Shown: positions 54,442 through 63,414, counted from the first letter of the stretch. The stretch is DNA of 64,000 nucleotides from Lysobacter sp. ISL-50 (GCF_018612875.1 NZ_JAGGRI010000024.1:1-64000), one strand, 5' to 3'. The notes: generated from the letters alone by a model not told the origin. Made by a program: numbers and translations.

Positions 54442-55080
54442 TCAGGCCCGGCGTTGCACTCCTACCGGCAGCTGCTTGAGCCGTTGCATTTCAGGATCTT
54501 CAAGCCAATCGGGGTGTTGCAGTGCGTCAAGGGCGAAATCGTGTGCGTCGTTGCCCCAGAACAATTCATTACCAATACTCAACGTAGGCACGCCGAATAC
54601 ACCGGCCAACAGAGCCGATTCGGTGTTCGCGCGCAGGGCCGATTTGGTCTGATCGCTGCCGATTGCGCCGATTTCGACGCCCAGCGCGGCGACGACCGGG
54701 CTCAGGGCTTCGATGCTGTCGCCGACCTGTCCTTGCGTCCAGATCCAATCGAAGATCGCATCCACCGCCTCGGGCGTGTTGCCGGCGGCCACGCACAGCC
54801 GCAGCGCGGCCAGCGGATTGAACGGATGCGCCGGCGGAAAGCGCAGCTCGACGCCTTCGCGGCGCGCCTGCCACAGCACATGGCGATAGGTGAATTCGCG
54901 CTTGCCGGGAATTTCCGCCGGGCCCTTGTTGCCGTGCGCGGCCAGGATCGCGCCGAACGCCACCGGCACCAGCGCGATCGAACGTTCGCGTGCGATCGCG
55001 CGCAGCTTGCGCCATTGCAGATACGAAAACGGCGAGATGAAATCGAAGTACCAGCGCAGTGCCGGTTGTAGGTCGCTCAT
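54442..55080 (-). CDS. 2-Hydroxychromene-2-carboxylate isomerase-like (DsbA fold) protein
   Basis: 212 residues, kappa-GST/DsbA fold. WYFDFISPFSYLQW (about 10-23) holds the active-site serine in place of the thioredoxin CxxC; GVFGVPTLSIGNELFWGNDA near the C-terminus has the cis-proline. Family members isomerise aromatic intermediates with glutathione. No other naphthalene-type genes are present, so the real substrate is open. AAGGAG precedes the ATG. It is downstream of the DUF1761 gene by 11 bp, likely one operon. Confidence 0.87.
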   Translation of the reverse strand: MSDLQPALRWYFDFISPFSYLQWRKLRAIARERSIALVPVAFGAILAAHGNKGPAEIPGKREFTYRHVLWQARREGVELRFPPAHPFNPLAALRLCVAAGNTPEAVDAIFDWIWTQGQVGDSIEALSPVVAALGVEIGAIGSDQTKSALRANTESALLAGVFGVPTLSIGNELFWGNDAHDFALDALQHPDWLEDPEMQRLKQLPVGVQRRA

Positions 55081-55091
55081 CGCCTGACTCC

Positions 55092-55496
55092 TTATTTCCA
55101 CGCGCCGATGATCACGCCGTAGAGAATGAACTGGATGATGTGATAGCCGCTGTCGATCATCCATAGCTTCAGGCTGCGCTGGGCGAAGGCGTAGTTGATG
55201 CCGAAGCTCATCGAGACGAAGAACAGGCCGACCACGAAGCCCACGCCGAAGCCGTCCGCGGCGCTGGCCTGCGGCGGCATCAGCACGGCGAAGATGGTCG
55301 CGGCGAGGAAGGCGCAGACGATGGCGATGGCGAAGGTCAGGCCCGGGTGGCCGGGCTTGGCGTTAGGGTCGATGCCGGCCTCGCGGCACCAGGCGTTCTT
55401 GAACAAGGGCCCGTACCACAGGCCGCCGAGCACGAAGGCCGAGGCGGTGGCGGCGATGATCGCCAGCCAGTTGACGTGTGCGATGGGCAGGGTCAT
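55092..55496 (-). CDS. DUF1761 membrane protein
   Basis: 134 residues with four membrane segments (about 8-28, 50-70, 78-98, 110-130). MTLPIAHVNWLAIIAATASAF and GGLWYGPLFKNAW at the start are the DUF1761 signature. Function unknown. First gene of a probable two-gene operon with the isomerase-like protein. The ATG at 55496 fits the family start. Confidence 0.87.
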   Translation of the reverse strand: MTLPIAHVNWLAIIAATASAFVLGGLWYGPLFKNAWCREAGIDPNAKPGHPGLTFAIAIVCAFLAATIFAVLMPPQASAADGFGVGFVVGLFFVSMSFGINYAFAQRSLKLWMIDSGYHIIQFILYGVIIGAWK

Positions 55497-55616
55497 GACG
55501 GCACTCCGGAAGCGCTCGGGCGGCGATGGCGGCAAGCATACGCCGTGGCGTGGTGAGGGGAGGTCAAGCGCGGCGAGGCAGGGGCAACCGTCGCCGTTGC
55601 CGTTGCCGTTGCTGTT

Positions 55617-55725
55617 CCCCCCTTTGAAAAAGGGGGGAAGGGGGGATTGAGCTTTTCGCCTTATTGCGATGGAGCCGAATCAAAAGCGAATCCCCCCTGG
55701 CCCCCCTTTTTCAAAGGGGGGAATC
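55617..55725. repeat. C/G-arm palindromic repeat (full)
   Basis: Facing arms: CCCCCTTTGAAAAAGGGGGG to GGGGGGATTGAGCTTTT, about 30 bp, then AAAAGCGAATCCCCC to TTTTTCAAAGGGGGG. It lies between the DUF1761 and amidohydrolase operons, whose transcripts run the same way, preceded by short CGTTGC repeats at about 55595. Confidence 0.88.
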
Positions 55726-55782
55726 GGTAGCTGGGTTCAAAGGGGGCTGGTGGGATGCGCTATCGGGCCGGAAGGCGCCGGC

Positions 55783-57084
55783 TCAACGCCCCGCTGGCGT
55801 CGGATACGCGCGCGGCAAGCCGTTGTCCGGATGCAGGTAGCGATCGCGCAATTCGGTCTGTCGGCTGCGCATCGAAATCGCGCGGCCGTCCATCCACACC
55901 TGCAAGGCGACGCTGCTGACATCGAGCGGGTCGCCGCTCCACAGCACCAGATCGGCGCGCTTGCCCGGCGCGATCGACCCCACTTCGCCGGCCACGCCGA
56001 AGGTTTCCGCCGGCACCCGGGTCAGCCCGGCCAGGCCGTCGGCCCAGGGCAGGCCGGCGGCGACGGCGTTGCCGGCGAGCTGGCGCACCTTGCGCGCGTT
56101 GTGCGAAGCGCCGCCTTCGCTGAAACCGACCGCGACGCCGGCCGCGCGCAGCCGCGCCGCGTTTTCCATGCTGGCGCCGACCTGATCGAAATCGCTCGGC
56201 AGATTGGACAGCGGATTGACGAACACCGGCACCTTCGCCGCCGCCAATTGCGGCGCCAGCCGCCAGGCCTCGCCGCCGCCGGCGATGGCGATGCGCAGTC
56301 GATGCCGGGCCGACCAGCGCAGCAGCTGGCGGATGTCGGCGGCGCGATCCACGCCGAACACGATCCGCCCGCCGCCGCCGAAATACTTCTGCAGCGCGCT
56401 GCGTCCGGCCGGCGTCAGCAGCGCGGCGTGATTGTCCGGGCCGATGCGCCCGCGCAATTCGTCGATCAGCTGATCCAGGATCATCCACTGCGCCGCGCGC
56501 GAACTGCCGCTCAGGCCCAGGCTGTCCTTGCCCAGGCGCACGAACAGCACGCGCGGGCCGATCGGGTCGGGGCCGCCGTCCAAGCGCTCGATCCCGCCTT
56601 GTCCCGCGACGATCGAGCCGCCGCTGGCGGTGCCGGCGCCGAGCAGGGTCCAGCCGATGCCTTCGATGCGGGTGACCGGAATCACCACCGAGTCCGGGTT
56701 GTAGGCCAGGGTCACGTCGAACTCGGGCCGCACCGTCATTTCCTTGGTGTCGGCGCCGAGCGCGAGGGTTTCATCGACCGTGGCCTTCTCGCCGGACACT
56801 TCCTCCAGGCCGATTTCGCTGATGCCGCCGAACAGGGTCGGCGTGACCGGCCGGCCCTCGGCCTCGATCACCTGCGCGCCGGCCGGCGCGCTCAGGCCGC
56901 GGCCGACCGCGCGCACCACGCCGCCCCAGACCAGCACGTCGGCGTGTTCCAGCGAACCCTGCGCGCTGGCGGTGTGGACGGTGGCGTTGCGGATCAGCAC
57001 GTTCTGCGCGGACGCGGCGAAGCTGACGCAGGCCAGCACGGCGGCGAACAGCGGCGCATGCCGTAGTGCGGACACGCGGCTCAT
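55783..57084 (-). CDS. Exported amidohydrolase-like protein lacking the HxH metal motif
   Basis: 433 residues with a signal peptide (AAVLACVSFAASA-Q, about 26). The fold is that of the imidazolonepropionase-like amidohydrolases (NATVHTASAQG at the start, GSIAPGKRADLVLWSGDPLD at the end). Where active members have a G-x-x-D-x-H-x-H strand this one reads VTPTLFGGISEIGL, so both metal-binding histidines are gone; later ligand positions also look degraded. It is probably a non-catalytic partner of the intact paralogue, to whose gene it is coupled by ATGA at 57081-57084. Confidence 0.85.
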   Translation of the reverse strand: MSRVSALRHAPLFAAVLACVSFAASAQNVLIRNATVHTASAQGSLEHADVLVWGGVVRAVGRGLSAPAGAQVIEAEGRPVTPTLFGGISEIGLEEVSGEKATVDETLALGADTKEMTVRPEFDVTLAYNPDSVVIPVTRIEGIGWTLLGAGTASGGSIVAGQGGIERLDGGPDPIGPRVLFVRLGKDSLGLSGSSRAAQWMILDQLIDELRGRIGPDNHAALLTPAGRSALQKYFGGGGRIVFGVDRAADIRQLLRWSARHRLRIAIAGGGEAWRLAPQLAAAKVPVFVNPLSNLPSDFDQVGASMENAARLRAAGVAVGFSEGGASHNARKVRQLAGNAVAAGLPWADGLAGLTRVPAETFGVAGEVGSIAPGKRADLVLWSGDPLDVSSVALQVWMDGRAISMRSRQTELRDRYLHPDNGLPRAYPTPAGR

Positions 57085-58553
57085 TGCACACCTCCGGTTT
57101 GCGTCGCGGTCTGCGCGGCCGGTTGCCCGAGCATGAAATCGGACTTGGGCTGGCGCGACGGATCGGCGCGGTCGTAAACGCGCGCGCCGTCGATGTAGAC
57201 CTGCTCGGCCTTGGCGTAGACGCTGAAGGGATTGCCGTTCCACACCACCACGTCGCCCATCTTGCCCGGCTCCAGCGTGCCGGTGCGCTCGACGATGCCC
57301 AGCGCCTTGGCCGGGTTCTGGGTGAGCCAGCGGATCGCCCGCTCCGGCGCGATGTCGATGCCGGCCAGGCGCGCGTGCGCCATCACCTTGGCCGCTTCCT
57401 GGTTCAGCCGCTGGATGCCTTCCTCGGAATCGGAATGCACGATCGCGCAGCTGTTGGCCGGACGATCGACGATGGCGAGGTTTTCCTGGATGCCGTCGAA
57501 GGCTTCCATCTTGAAGCCCCACCAGTCGGCCCACAGCGCGCCGCAGACGTTTTCCTGCGCCAGCCGGTCGGCGATCTTGTACGCCTCCACGCCGTGGTGG
57601 AAGGCGGCGATCTTGAAGCCGAACTCTTTCGCCAGATCGAGCATGGTGGTCATCTCGTCGGCGCGGTAGCAGTGGATGTGGACCAGGATGTCGCCCTTGA
57701 TCGCGCCGGCCAGGGTGTCGAGCTTGAGGTCGCGCTTGCCGCCGGTGTCCTTCTCGCTGTCGGCGTTGTTGGAGGCCGGAGTGGAACTCTGCCACCAGCG
57801 CTTCTTCGCCGGCGCGGCGGCCTTGGGCGAGGTCTTGCGCAGATATTCGCTGGCATCGATGAAGGCCGCGCGGTAACCGGCGACATTGCCCATGCGCGTG
57901 CCCGGCGAGACGTTGCGGCTGCCGTAGACGCGCTTGGGATTTTCGCCGCAGGCCATCTTCAGGCCCCACGGCGCGCCGGGGAATTTCATCGCCTGATAAG
58001 AAGTTGCCGGCACGTTCTTGAGGGTGACGCCGCGGCCGCCGATCAGATTGCCCGAGCCGGGCAGGATCTGCAGCGAGGTGATGCCGCCGGCCAGCGCGGT
58101 TTCGAAGCCCGGGTCCTGCGGCCAGATCGAATGCTCGGCCCAGACGTTGGGCGTGACCGGGCTGGTCATCTCGTTGCCGTCGGCGTGGGCGCTGACGCCG
58201 GGGCTGGGGTACACGCCCAGGTGCGAGTGGACGTCGATGATCCCCGGCGTGAGCCACTTGCCGGTGGCGTCCACGCGCGCCGCGTCGGCCGGCGCGTCCA
58301 GCGCGCTGCCGACCGCGACGATCTTGCCGCCCTGCAGCAGCACGTCGGCGTTGTCCAGGCGCTGGCCGGTGCCGGTCAGGACCGTGGCGTGCTGCAGCAG
58401 CACCGGGCCCGAGCCGAGCGCCTTGTAGGTGCTGGGGTAGGGGTCCTGGGTGTAGCGCGAGGTCGAAGCGGGCGCGGCGGGCGCGGCCGTGGCCGCCTGC
58501 GCGGCGCTGGCGAGCAACGCCAGGCCGCAGCCGGCCAGGAACGGTCGAAGCAT
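57081..58553 (-). CDS. Exported amidohydrolase, intact metal site
   Basis: 490 residues; signal peptide ends near residue 20 (ALLASAAQAA). The metal site is complete: GIIDVHSHLG, then His in GDILVHIHCYRA and in AAFHHGVEAY, and Asp in AIVHSDSEEG. The end reads GTLEPGKMGDVVVWNGNP, as in imidazolonepropionase-like periplasmic hydrolases. The first gene of a coupled pair with the HxH-less paralogue. The ATG at 58553 is chosen for its leader; the frame is open to 58634. It may act on peptides or cyclic amides; the substrate is unknown. Confidence 0.87.
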   Translation of the reverse strand: MLRPFLAGCGLALLASAAQAATAAPAAPASTSRYTQDPYPSTYKALGSGPVLLQHATVLTGTGQRLDNADVLLQGGKIVAVGSALDAPADAARVDATGKWLTPGIIDVHSHLGVYPSPGVSAHADGNEMTSPVTPNVWAEHSIWPQDPGFETALAGGITSLQILPGSGNLIGGRGVTLKNVPATSYQAMKFPGAPWGLKMACGENPKRVYGSRNVSPGTRMGNVAGYRAAFIDASEYLRKTSPKAAAPAKKRWWQSSTPASNNADSEKDTGGKRDLKLDTLAGAIKGDILVHIHCYRADEMTTMLDLAKEFGFKIAAFHHGVEAYKIADRLAQENVCGALWADWWGFKMEAFDGIQENLAIVDRPANSCAIVHSDSEEGIQRLNQEAAKVMAHARLAGIDIAPERAIRWLTQNPAKALGIVERTGTLEPGKMGDVVVWNGNPFSVYAKAEQVYIDGARVYDRADPSRQPKSDFMLGQPAAQTATQTGGVQ

Positions 58554-58695
58554 GATTTCCCCCGGGGAAAGCGGAGCCAAGTGTCGAGCGGCGGGTAACC
58601 GTGGAACCGTAACGGCCGCTTTGTGCGCTGCCAACCCTGACTATCGTCATGGGCGGTGCCACAATGGCCCTACAACAACAAGAAAAGGCCAAGGC

Positions 58696-59472
58696 ATGAA
58701 AGACAAAGAACAGATCGTCGAAAACTGGCTGCCGCGCTACACCGGCGTGCCCCTGGACCAGTTCGGCCAGCACATCCTGCTGACCAACTTCGGCGGCTAC
58801 CTGCACACCTTCGCCCGCCTGACCGGCGCGGAGATCGTCGGCATGGACCGGCCGATGCCCAGCGCGACCGCCGACGGCATCACCATGATCAACTTCGGCA
58901 TGGGCAGCCCGAACGCGGCGACCATGATGGACCTGCTCTCGGCGATCATGCCGCAGGCGGTGTTGTTCCTGGGCAAGTGCGGCGGCCTCAAGCGCAAGAA
59001 CGAGCTCGGCGACCTGGTCCTGCCGATCGCGGCGATCCGCGGCGAAGGCACCTCCAACGACTACCTGTTGCCGGAAGTGCCGGCGCTGCCGGCGTTCGCC
59101 TTGCAGCGCGCGGTCTCGACCATGATCCGCGACCTCGGCCACGACTACTGGACCGGCACCGTCTACACCACCAATCGCCGGGTCTGGGAGCACGATGAAG
59201 CCTTCAAGGAGCGTCTGCGCGCGATGCGCTGCATGGCCATCGACATGGAAACCGCGACCGTGTTCGCCGCCGGCTTCGCCAACCGCATTCCCTGCGGCGC
59301 GCTGTTGCTGGTGTCGGACCAGCCGATGATCCCCGAGGGCGTGAAGACCGAGGCTTCCGACGCCAAGGTCAGCGCGAGCTTCGTCGATACCCACATCGGA
59401 GTCGGCATCGAAGCGTTGAAGCTGATCCGCCGGCATGGCAAGTCGGTGCGGCATTTGCGCTTCGACGAGTAA
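58696..59472 (+). CDS. amn: AMP nucleosidase (short, PNP fold)
   Basis: Splits AMP into adenine and ribose 5-phosphate, balancing the adenylate pool. The 258-residue protein has the purine-nucleoside-phosphorylase fold: TNFGGYLHTFA (about 30), FLGKCGGLKRKNELGD with the conserved GKCGG (about 95), RGEGTSNDY, and the active-site AIDMETATVFA (about 180). The length is that of the short AMP nucleosidases of Xanthomonadaceae and Bacteroidetes, not the 480-residue E. coli form. AAGG precedes the ATG. It is divergent from the amidohydrolase pair. Confidence 0.88.
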   Translation: MKDKEQIVENWLPRYTGVPLDQFGQHILLTNFGGYLHTFARLTGAEIVGMDRPMPSATADGITMINFGMGSPNAATMMDLLSAIMPQAVLFLGKCGGLKRKNELGDLVLPIAAIRGEGTSNDYLLPEVPALPAFALQRAVSTMIRDLGHDYWTGTVYTTNRRVWEHDEAFKERLRAMRCMAIDMETATVFAAGFANRIPCGALLLVSDQPMIPEGVKTEASDAKVSASFVDTHIGVGIEALKLIRRHGKSVRHLRFDE

Positions 59473-59498
59473 GCCAGGGCGCGGCTTTCGCTACAAAG

Positions 59499-59525
59499 CC
59501 CCTCTCTCGCAAAGCGGGAGAGGGG
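59499..59525 (+). terminator. Hairpin after AMP nucleosidase (dispersed repeat type)
   Basis: CCCCTCTCTCGC, AAA, GCGGGAGAGGGG: a 12-bp stem with one G-T pair, then TTGGGGTGAGGG. This is a dispersed hairpin type common after genes in Xanthomonadaceae. It has no long T tract, so it may stabilise the mRNA end rather than terminate. Confidence 0.65.
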
Positions 59526-59590
59526 TTGGGGTGAGGGCCGCCGCGATGCATGATGCCCCGGCCCATGAACGGCCACTCGGAAGCTGCCGC

Positions 59591-60625
59591 ATGATCGCTG
59601 CTCGACGAATTCGCTGGTGCCTGCTCGCGTGCTTGAGTTTCGCCTTGCCGGCGTTCGCGGCCGATCCCGCCGTCGAGCGCGTCCTCGCCCGCTGGGACGG
59701 TGACGCCCGGGCCGACCTCAAGGCCGTGGTCGTGCTGCGCGACGGCGCACTCATCGCCGAGCGTTACTACAACGGCGACGACGCGCGCAGCCTGCACGAC
59801 ATGCGTTCGGCCGGGAAAAGCGTGACCGCGCTGCTGGCCGGAATCGCCCTCGATCAAGGCCGGATCGGTTCGCTGGACGATCCGGTCGAACGTTATCTGC
59901 CCGGCGCGCGCGGCAAGCCGGTCGCTGGCACCTCGGTGCGCGATCTGCTGACGATGCGCTCGGGACTCGACGCCGACGACACGCAGGAACAATCGCCCGG
60001 CAACGAGGACCGTCTCGACGAGGCCGCCGATCCGGTCGCGTTCGCGCTCGGCGTGCCGCGCCGCGAGGCGGCCGGGGCGCGCTACCAGTACAACTCGCTG
60101 ACCGCGTACCTGGCCGGGTGGGCGGTCGCGGCGGCGGTCGCGCAACCGCTCGACGAGTTCGCGCGCGCGAATCTGTTCCAACCTTTGGGCATCGAACATT
60201 GGCGCTGGCAGCGCGATGCCTCCGGCAATGCCAAGGGCCAGGGCAACCTGTCGCTGAGCGCGCGCGACATGGCCGCCATCGGCCAGTTGCTGCTCGACGG
60301 CGGCGAGCACGCCGGACGCCGGCTGATCACGCGCAAGACCCTGGACGACATCCTGACTCCGCGCATCGCCATCGCCGCGGTCGATCCCTACGCGGATCAC
60401 TACGGCTACTTCTGGTATCTGCGGACCCAGCGCATCGCCGGCCGCGATGTTCCGGTCGCGTTCGCTTCCGGCAACGGCGGCAACAAGATCTACGTGGTGC
60501 CGTCGCTGCACGCGGTGATCGCGATCACCTCCTCCGCCTACGGCCGCGGTTATGGACAGCGGCGTTCGCAGGACATCCTGCGCGCGGTGCTCGCGGCGAT
60601 GGGGCCAGCCGCGGGGACTGACTGA
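59591..60625 (+). CDS. Exported serine hydrolase (beta-lactamase/PBP fold)
   Basis: 344 residues, signal peptide about 1-22 (CLLACLSFALPAFAA). Class C type motifs: SxxK in RSAGKS (about 73-76), YxN in YQYNSL (about 158), and the third motif near HxG replaced by ASGNGGNK (about 296). That pattern is usual for esterase or peptidase members rather than true beta-lactamases. Family phrases LLTMRSGLD and LFQPLGIEHWRW are present. Monocistronic. Substrate unknown. Confidence 0.85.
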   Translation: MIAARRIRWCLLACLSFALPAFAADPAVERVLARWDGDARADLKAVVVLRDGALIAERYYNGDDARSLHDMRSAGKSVTALLAGIALDQGRIGSLDDPVERYLPGARGKPVAGTSVRDLLTMRSGLDADDTQEQSPGNEDRLDEAADPVAFALGVPRREAAGARYQYNSLTAYLAGWAVAAAVAQPLDEFARANLFQPLGIEHWRWQRDASGNAKGQGNLSLSARDMAAIGQLLLDGGEHAGRRLITRKTLDDILTPRIAIAAVDPYADHYGYFWYLRTQRIAGRDVPVAFASGNGGNKIYVVPSLHAVIAITSSAYGRGYGQRRSQDILRAVLAAMGPAAGTD

Positions 60626-60797
60626 ACGATTCGTCGCGCCGCAACGATCTGACGCCGCGCCCGGAAGGCTGAACGGTTTACCCCGCGCCGAGCAGAAACC
60701 CACTGGATTTATAGGGTTTTGCGACGCGCGACACGCGACATCCGAAGGCCTGAGACCTGCGCGAACGACACTGTGCTCCACGACCGGAGGACAGGTC

Positions 60798-61367
60798 ATG
60801 GAACAGCTCATCTTCACCGTCATCGGCGCCCTGCTTACCTGGGCGTTCTACTTCATCCAACGAATCGCCGAGCGTCGCGGCACCGTCGATGCGATCGAGC
60901 GCGGCAAGCAGTTGCTCGCGTTGAAGCAGGAACTCGACGGCGCGCACACCAGCGTCGAGGAACTGCGCCGTTTCGAAAACAAGCTGATCGGTAAGGCCGA
61001 AACCGCCGCGCGCATCGCCGACAATTATTTCGGCAAGGCCGAGGCGATCGCGCGCGACAGCGACGACGATCGGGTCAGTCAGGCCGACATGAGCCAGCAG
61101 GCGATCGCCGAACTCAGCCGTGAGCAAACGCGCCTGGACGGTCTGGTCGCGCACTTGCGCAAGCAGATCGACGGCGAGGATCTGGCCGCGTTCGAACAGG
61201 CGCACCAGGCCTGGCTGGCGTTTCGCGAACGCCATGCGCGCTTCGTTTCGCAGTCGTATTCGTCCGGGCCGATCCGGCCGTTGATCTATGCGGTGACGAT
61301 GGAAAGTCTCACCGTGGCTTGGATTAACGAGTTGGAGACGCAGTTGGGCGAGGATGAGGCGGGGTGA
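60798..61367 (+). CDS. Membrane-anchored LprI-like (DUF1311) protein
   Basis: 189 residues: one N-terminal membrane segment (about 3-20), a long charged helical, coiled-coil-prone region (about 25-130), then WLAFRERHARFVSQSYSSG and ESLTVAWINELE, which resemble the LprI (lysozyme inhibitor, DUF1311) core. The cysteines that LprI proteins usually have are absent. GGAGGACAG stands before the ATG at 60798. If the likeness is right it would sit in the periplasm; otherwise it is an unknown coiled-coil membrane protein. Confidence 0.7.
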   Translation: MEQLIFTVIGALLTWAFYFIQRIAERRGTVDAIERGKQLLALKQELDGAHTSVEELRRFENKLIGKAETAARIADNYFGKAEAIARDSDDDRVSQADMSQQAIAELSREQTRLDGLVAHLRKQIDGEDLAAFEQAHQAWLAFRERHARFVSQSYSSGPIRPLIYAVTMESLTVAWINELETQLGEDEAG

Positions 61368-61398
61368 TGGGGGGTGTGCGGGCGATGTTGATTTTGTT

Positions 61399-61548
61399 CG
61401 TCATTCGCGTGAATGCCGGGATGCGAGGTTCGTCGCGACATGAAAGTAAAGTCGCTGGATCCCCGCGTTCGCGGGGATGACGGGTGAGTGGTGGTGCGAC
61501 GCGACACGAGGGAACGCGCGGCGTAAAGCACGAGGTAACGCGCGGCGT
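61399..61548. repeat. Decayed ATTCCCGCG repeat and a 24-bp direct repeat
   Basis: A weak inverted pair (GTCATTCGCGTGAATGCC at 61401 and CCCGCGTTCGCGGGGATGAC at about 61462). Then come two copies of CACGAGG-N-AACGCGCGGCGT at 61505-61524 and 61529-61548, period 24 with one mismatch. The region 61368-61667 otherwise holds nothing I can name. Confidence 0.65.
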
Positions 61549-61667
61549 CGCTCGCACCACAGCGCACCTCACATCGTGGCAACTACCCGGCCGGACACTC
61601 CCGTTCGCGACACACCCGCACCCGTTTTGCTAGGGTTCGCTCCCTGTCCCCCAAGCGCAGGTTCCGC

Positions 61668-62225
61668 ATGTCCGTCACCGCACAAGACGTCGTCGATTTC
61701 TGGCGCAAGGCCGGTCCCGGCCGCTGGTTCGACCGCGACGACCATTTCGATCAGCAATGCCGCAGCGGCTTTCTCGACGCCCACCACGCCGCGGCGCGGC
61801 GCGAGCACGACGACTGGGTCGAGCACGATGCCGAGTCGGCGCTGGCGCTGTTGATCCTGCTCGATCAGATTCCGCGCAACGTGTTCCGCGGCAGCGCGCA
61901 TTCGTACGCGACCGATCCGCTGGCGCGGCACTACGCGCGGCGCGCGCTGGAACTCGGTCACGACCGCAGCATCGAGCTGGCCCTGCGTTCGTTCTTTTAT
62001 CTGCCGTTCGAACACTCCGAGGATCTGCCCGATCAACGCCGCTCGGTCGAACTGCACCGGGCGCTGCCGGCCAATGCCGACGGCACCGACGCCGCGCAGT
62101 GGGCGGTCAAGCATCTGGAGATCATCGAGCGCTTCGGCCGTTTCCCGCATCGCAACGCGGCGATGGGACGCGACAGCAGCGCGGAAGAGCAGGCCTATCT
62201 CGACGGCGGCGGCTTCAAGGGCTGA
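61668..62225 (+). CDS. DUF924 family protein
   Basis: 185 residues of DUF924 (TPR-like all-helical, function unknown). The core LILLDQIPRNVFRGSAHSYATD (about 64-85) and the ending HLEIIERFGRFPHRNA (about 147-162) are the family signature. No signal peptide. Monocistronic, convergent with the glutaredoxin fusion across a terminator. Confidence 0.92.
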   Translation: MSVTAQDVVDFWRKAGPGRWFDRDDHFDQQCRSGFLDAHHAAARREHDDWVEHDAESALALLILLDQIPRNVFRGSAHSYATDPLARHYARRALELGHDRSIELALRSFFYLPFEHSEDLPDQRRSVELHRALPANADGTDAAQWAVKHLEIIERFGRFPHRNAAMGRDSSAEEQAYLDGGGFKG

Positions 62226-62302
62226 TGCGGCGGCGGGCCCGGTGCCCGCAGGGATTCATCGCGCGCGCCGTCGGCGATGACGCACGCCGATACGTCAGCG
62301 CC

Positions 62303-62343
62303 AAAAACGCGAAAGCCGCGACGCAAACGTCGCGGCTTTCGCG
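62303..62343 (-). terminator. Strong terminator of the glutaredoxin-rhodanese gene
   Basis: Perfect 16-bp stem CGCGAAAGCCGCGACG / CGTCGCGGCTTTCGCG with a 4-base loop. Read on the minus strand it is followed by five T (AAAAA at 62303-62307 here), so it ends the transcript from 63292. It may also stop the DUF924 transcript. Confidence 0.9.
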
Positions 62344-62365
62344 GTAATCGCAACCGCGGCGGCGA

Positions 62366-63292
62366 TCAGTACTTGGCGATGGCGCCGTCCAGATCGGCCC
62401 AGGCGTCGATGCCGCCTTCGACGTTGTAGACCTCGCGGTAACCCAGCTGACGGAAATGCTCCGCCGCTTGCGCGCTGCGGCCGCCGTGGTGGCACAGGAA
62501 CGCCAGCGGCGTGTCCTTGGGCAGGGTTTCCAGCGCGCTGGTGCCGTGATCGAAGCTGTCGAAGGCGAGATCGACCTGAGCGATGGCGCGTTCGTCCGGC
62601 GGACGCACGTCGACCAGACGCAGCGAGCCGGCGCGCACGCGCTCGCGCGCGTCGGCCGGAACGATCGCGCGCACCGCCGGCGGCGCGTTCGGGTTGGTGA
62701 TCACCAATCCGCGGCCGCGTTCGTCGTCGGCCCAGTCGATCGACACGCCATCGGCGCGGCGGGCGTTGATCCAGTCGGTCTGCACGCGCACACCTTCGAC
62801 TTCCACCGCGACCGCGGCGGTGTCGATCGGCGCCAGCTGCAGGCGCACGTTGTGGCGCGCATCGACGTCCAGCTGTACCGCGTAGTCGGCACCGGCATTG
62901 GCGACCGCGTCGCGCAGCATCTGCGCCGCGGCCGGGGTGATGCTCAGCCGCGGCGGGCTGCGATCGGGCGCGGGCAGGCCGAGCGCGCTGTGCAACTCGC
63001 CGCTGGCGGCCATCTGCTCGATGATGTCGCTGCCGCCGACCAACTGCGCGTCGATGTACAGCTGCGGGATGGTCGGCCACTCGCCGTAGGCCTTGATGCC
63101 CTCGCGGATTTCCGGATCGGCCAGCACGTCCACATGGGCGTAGCCCTGCGGCAGCAGCGCGTTCAGCGCGCCGGAGGCCTTGGCCGAGAAACCGCACTGC
63201 GGCGCGGTCGGGCCGCCTTTCATGAACAGCACGACGCGGTTGGACTGAAGCAGGGTTTCGATGCGCGAGCGCAGGGCGGGATCGAGGGACAT
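62366..63292 (-). CDS. Monothiol glutaredoxin - A-type-like - rhodanese fusion
   Basis: 308 residues in three parts. Residues 1-105 are a Grx4-type monothiol glutaredoxin (active site CGFS in PQCGFSAK; WPTIPQLYIDAQLVGGSDI binds glutathione), which carries [2Fe-2S] clusters. Residues about 115-205 resemble an A-type (IscA/HesB) carrier (LSITPAAAQMLRDAV) but lack its cysteines. Residues about 215-308 are a rhodanese domain with loop CHHGGRS. The fusion suggests a sulfur and iron-sulfur transfer role. Similar long Grx4 proteins exist in Xanthomonadaceae. The start at 63292 gives the Grx N-terminus. Confidence 0.88.
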   Translation of the reverse strand: MSLDPALRSRIETLLQSNRVVLFMKGGPTAPQCGFSAKASGALNALLPQGYAHVDVLADPEIREGIKAYGEWPTIPQLYIDAQLVGGSDIIEQMAASGELHSALGLPAPDRSPPRLSITPAAAQMLRDAVANAGADYAVQLDVDARHNVRLQLAPIDTAAVAVEVEGVRVQTDWINARRADGVSIDWADDERGRGLVITNPNAPPAVRAIVPADARERVRAGSLRLVDVRPPDERAIAQVDLAFDSFDHGTSALETLPKDTPLAFLCHHGGRSAQAAEHFRQLGYREVYNVEGGIDAWADLDGAIAKY

Positions 63293-63414
63293 GACGGTCT
63301 GGTCTGGCGGGAATGAAGCCCACATGGGGGCGGCCAGCGGGTGCCGCAAGGTAGGATGACGCATCCGCGGTGCCAGCCGCCGTCGCGTTACCGTCTGGAG
63401 CCGTTCCCCCGCGC

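Noticed and set aside
57085-59454. N-terminal 790 codons of a long minus-strand ORF
   Set aside because: It is an out-of-frame read-through of the intact amidohydrolase gene and antisense of AMP nucleosidase. The real gene starts at 57084.
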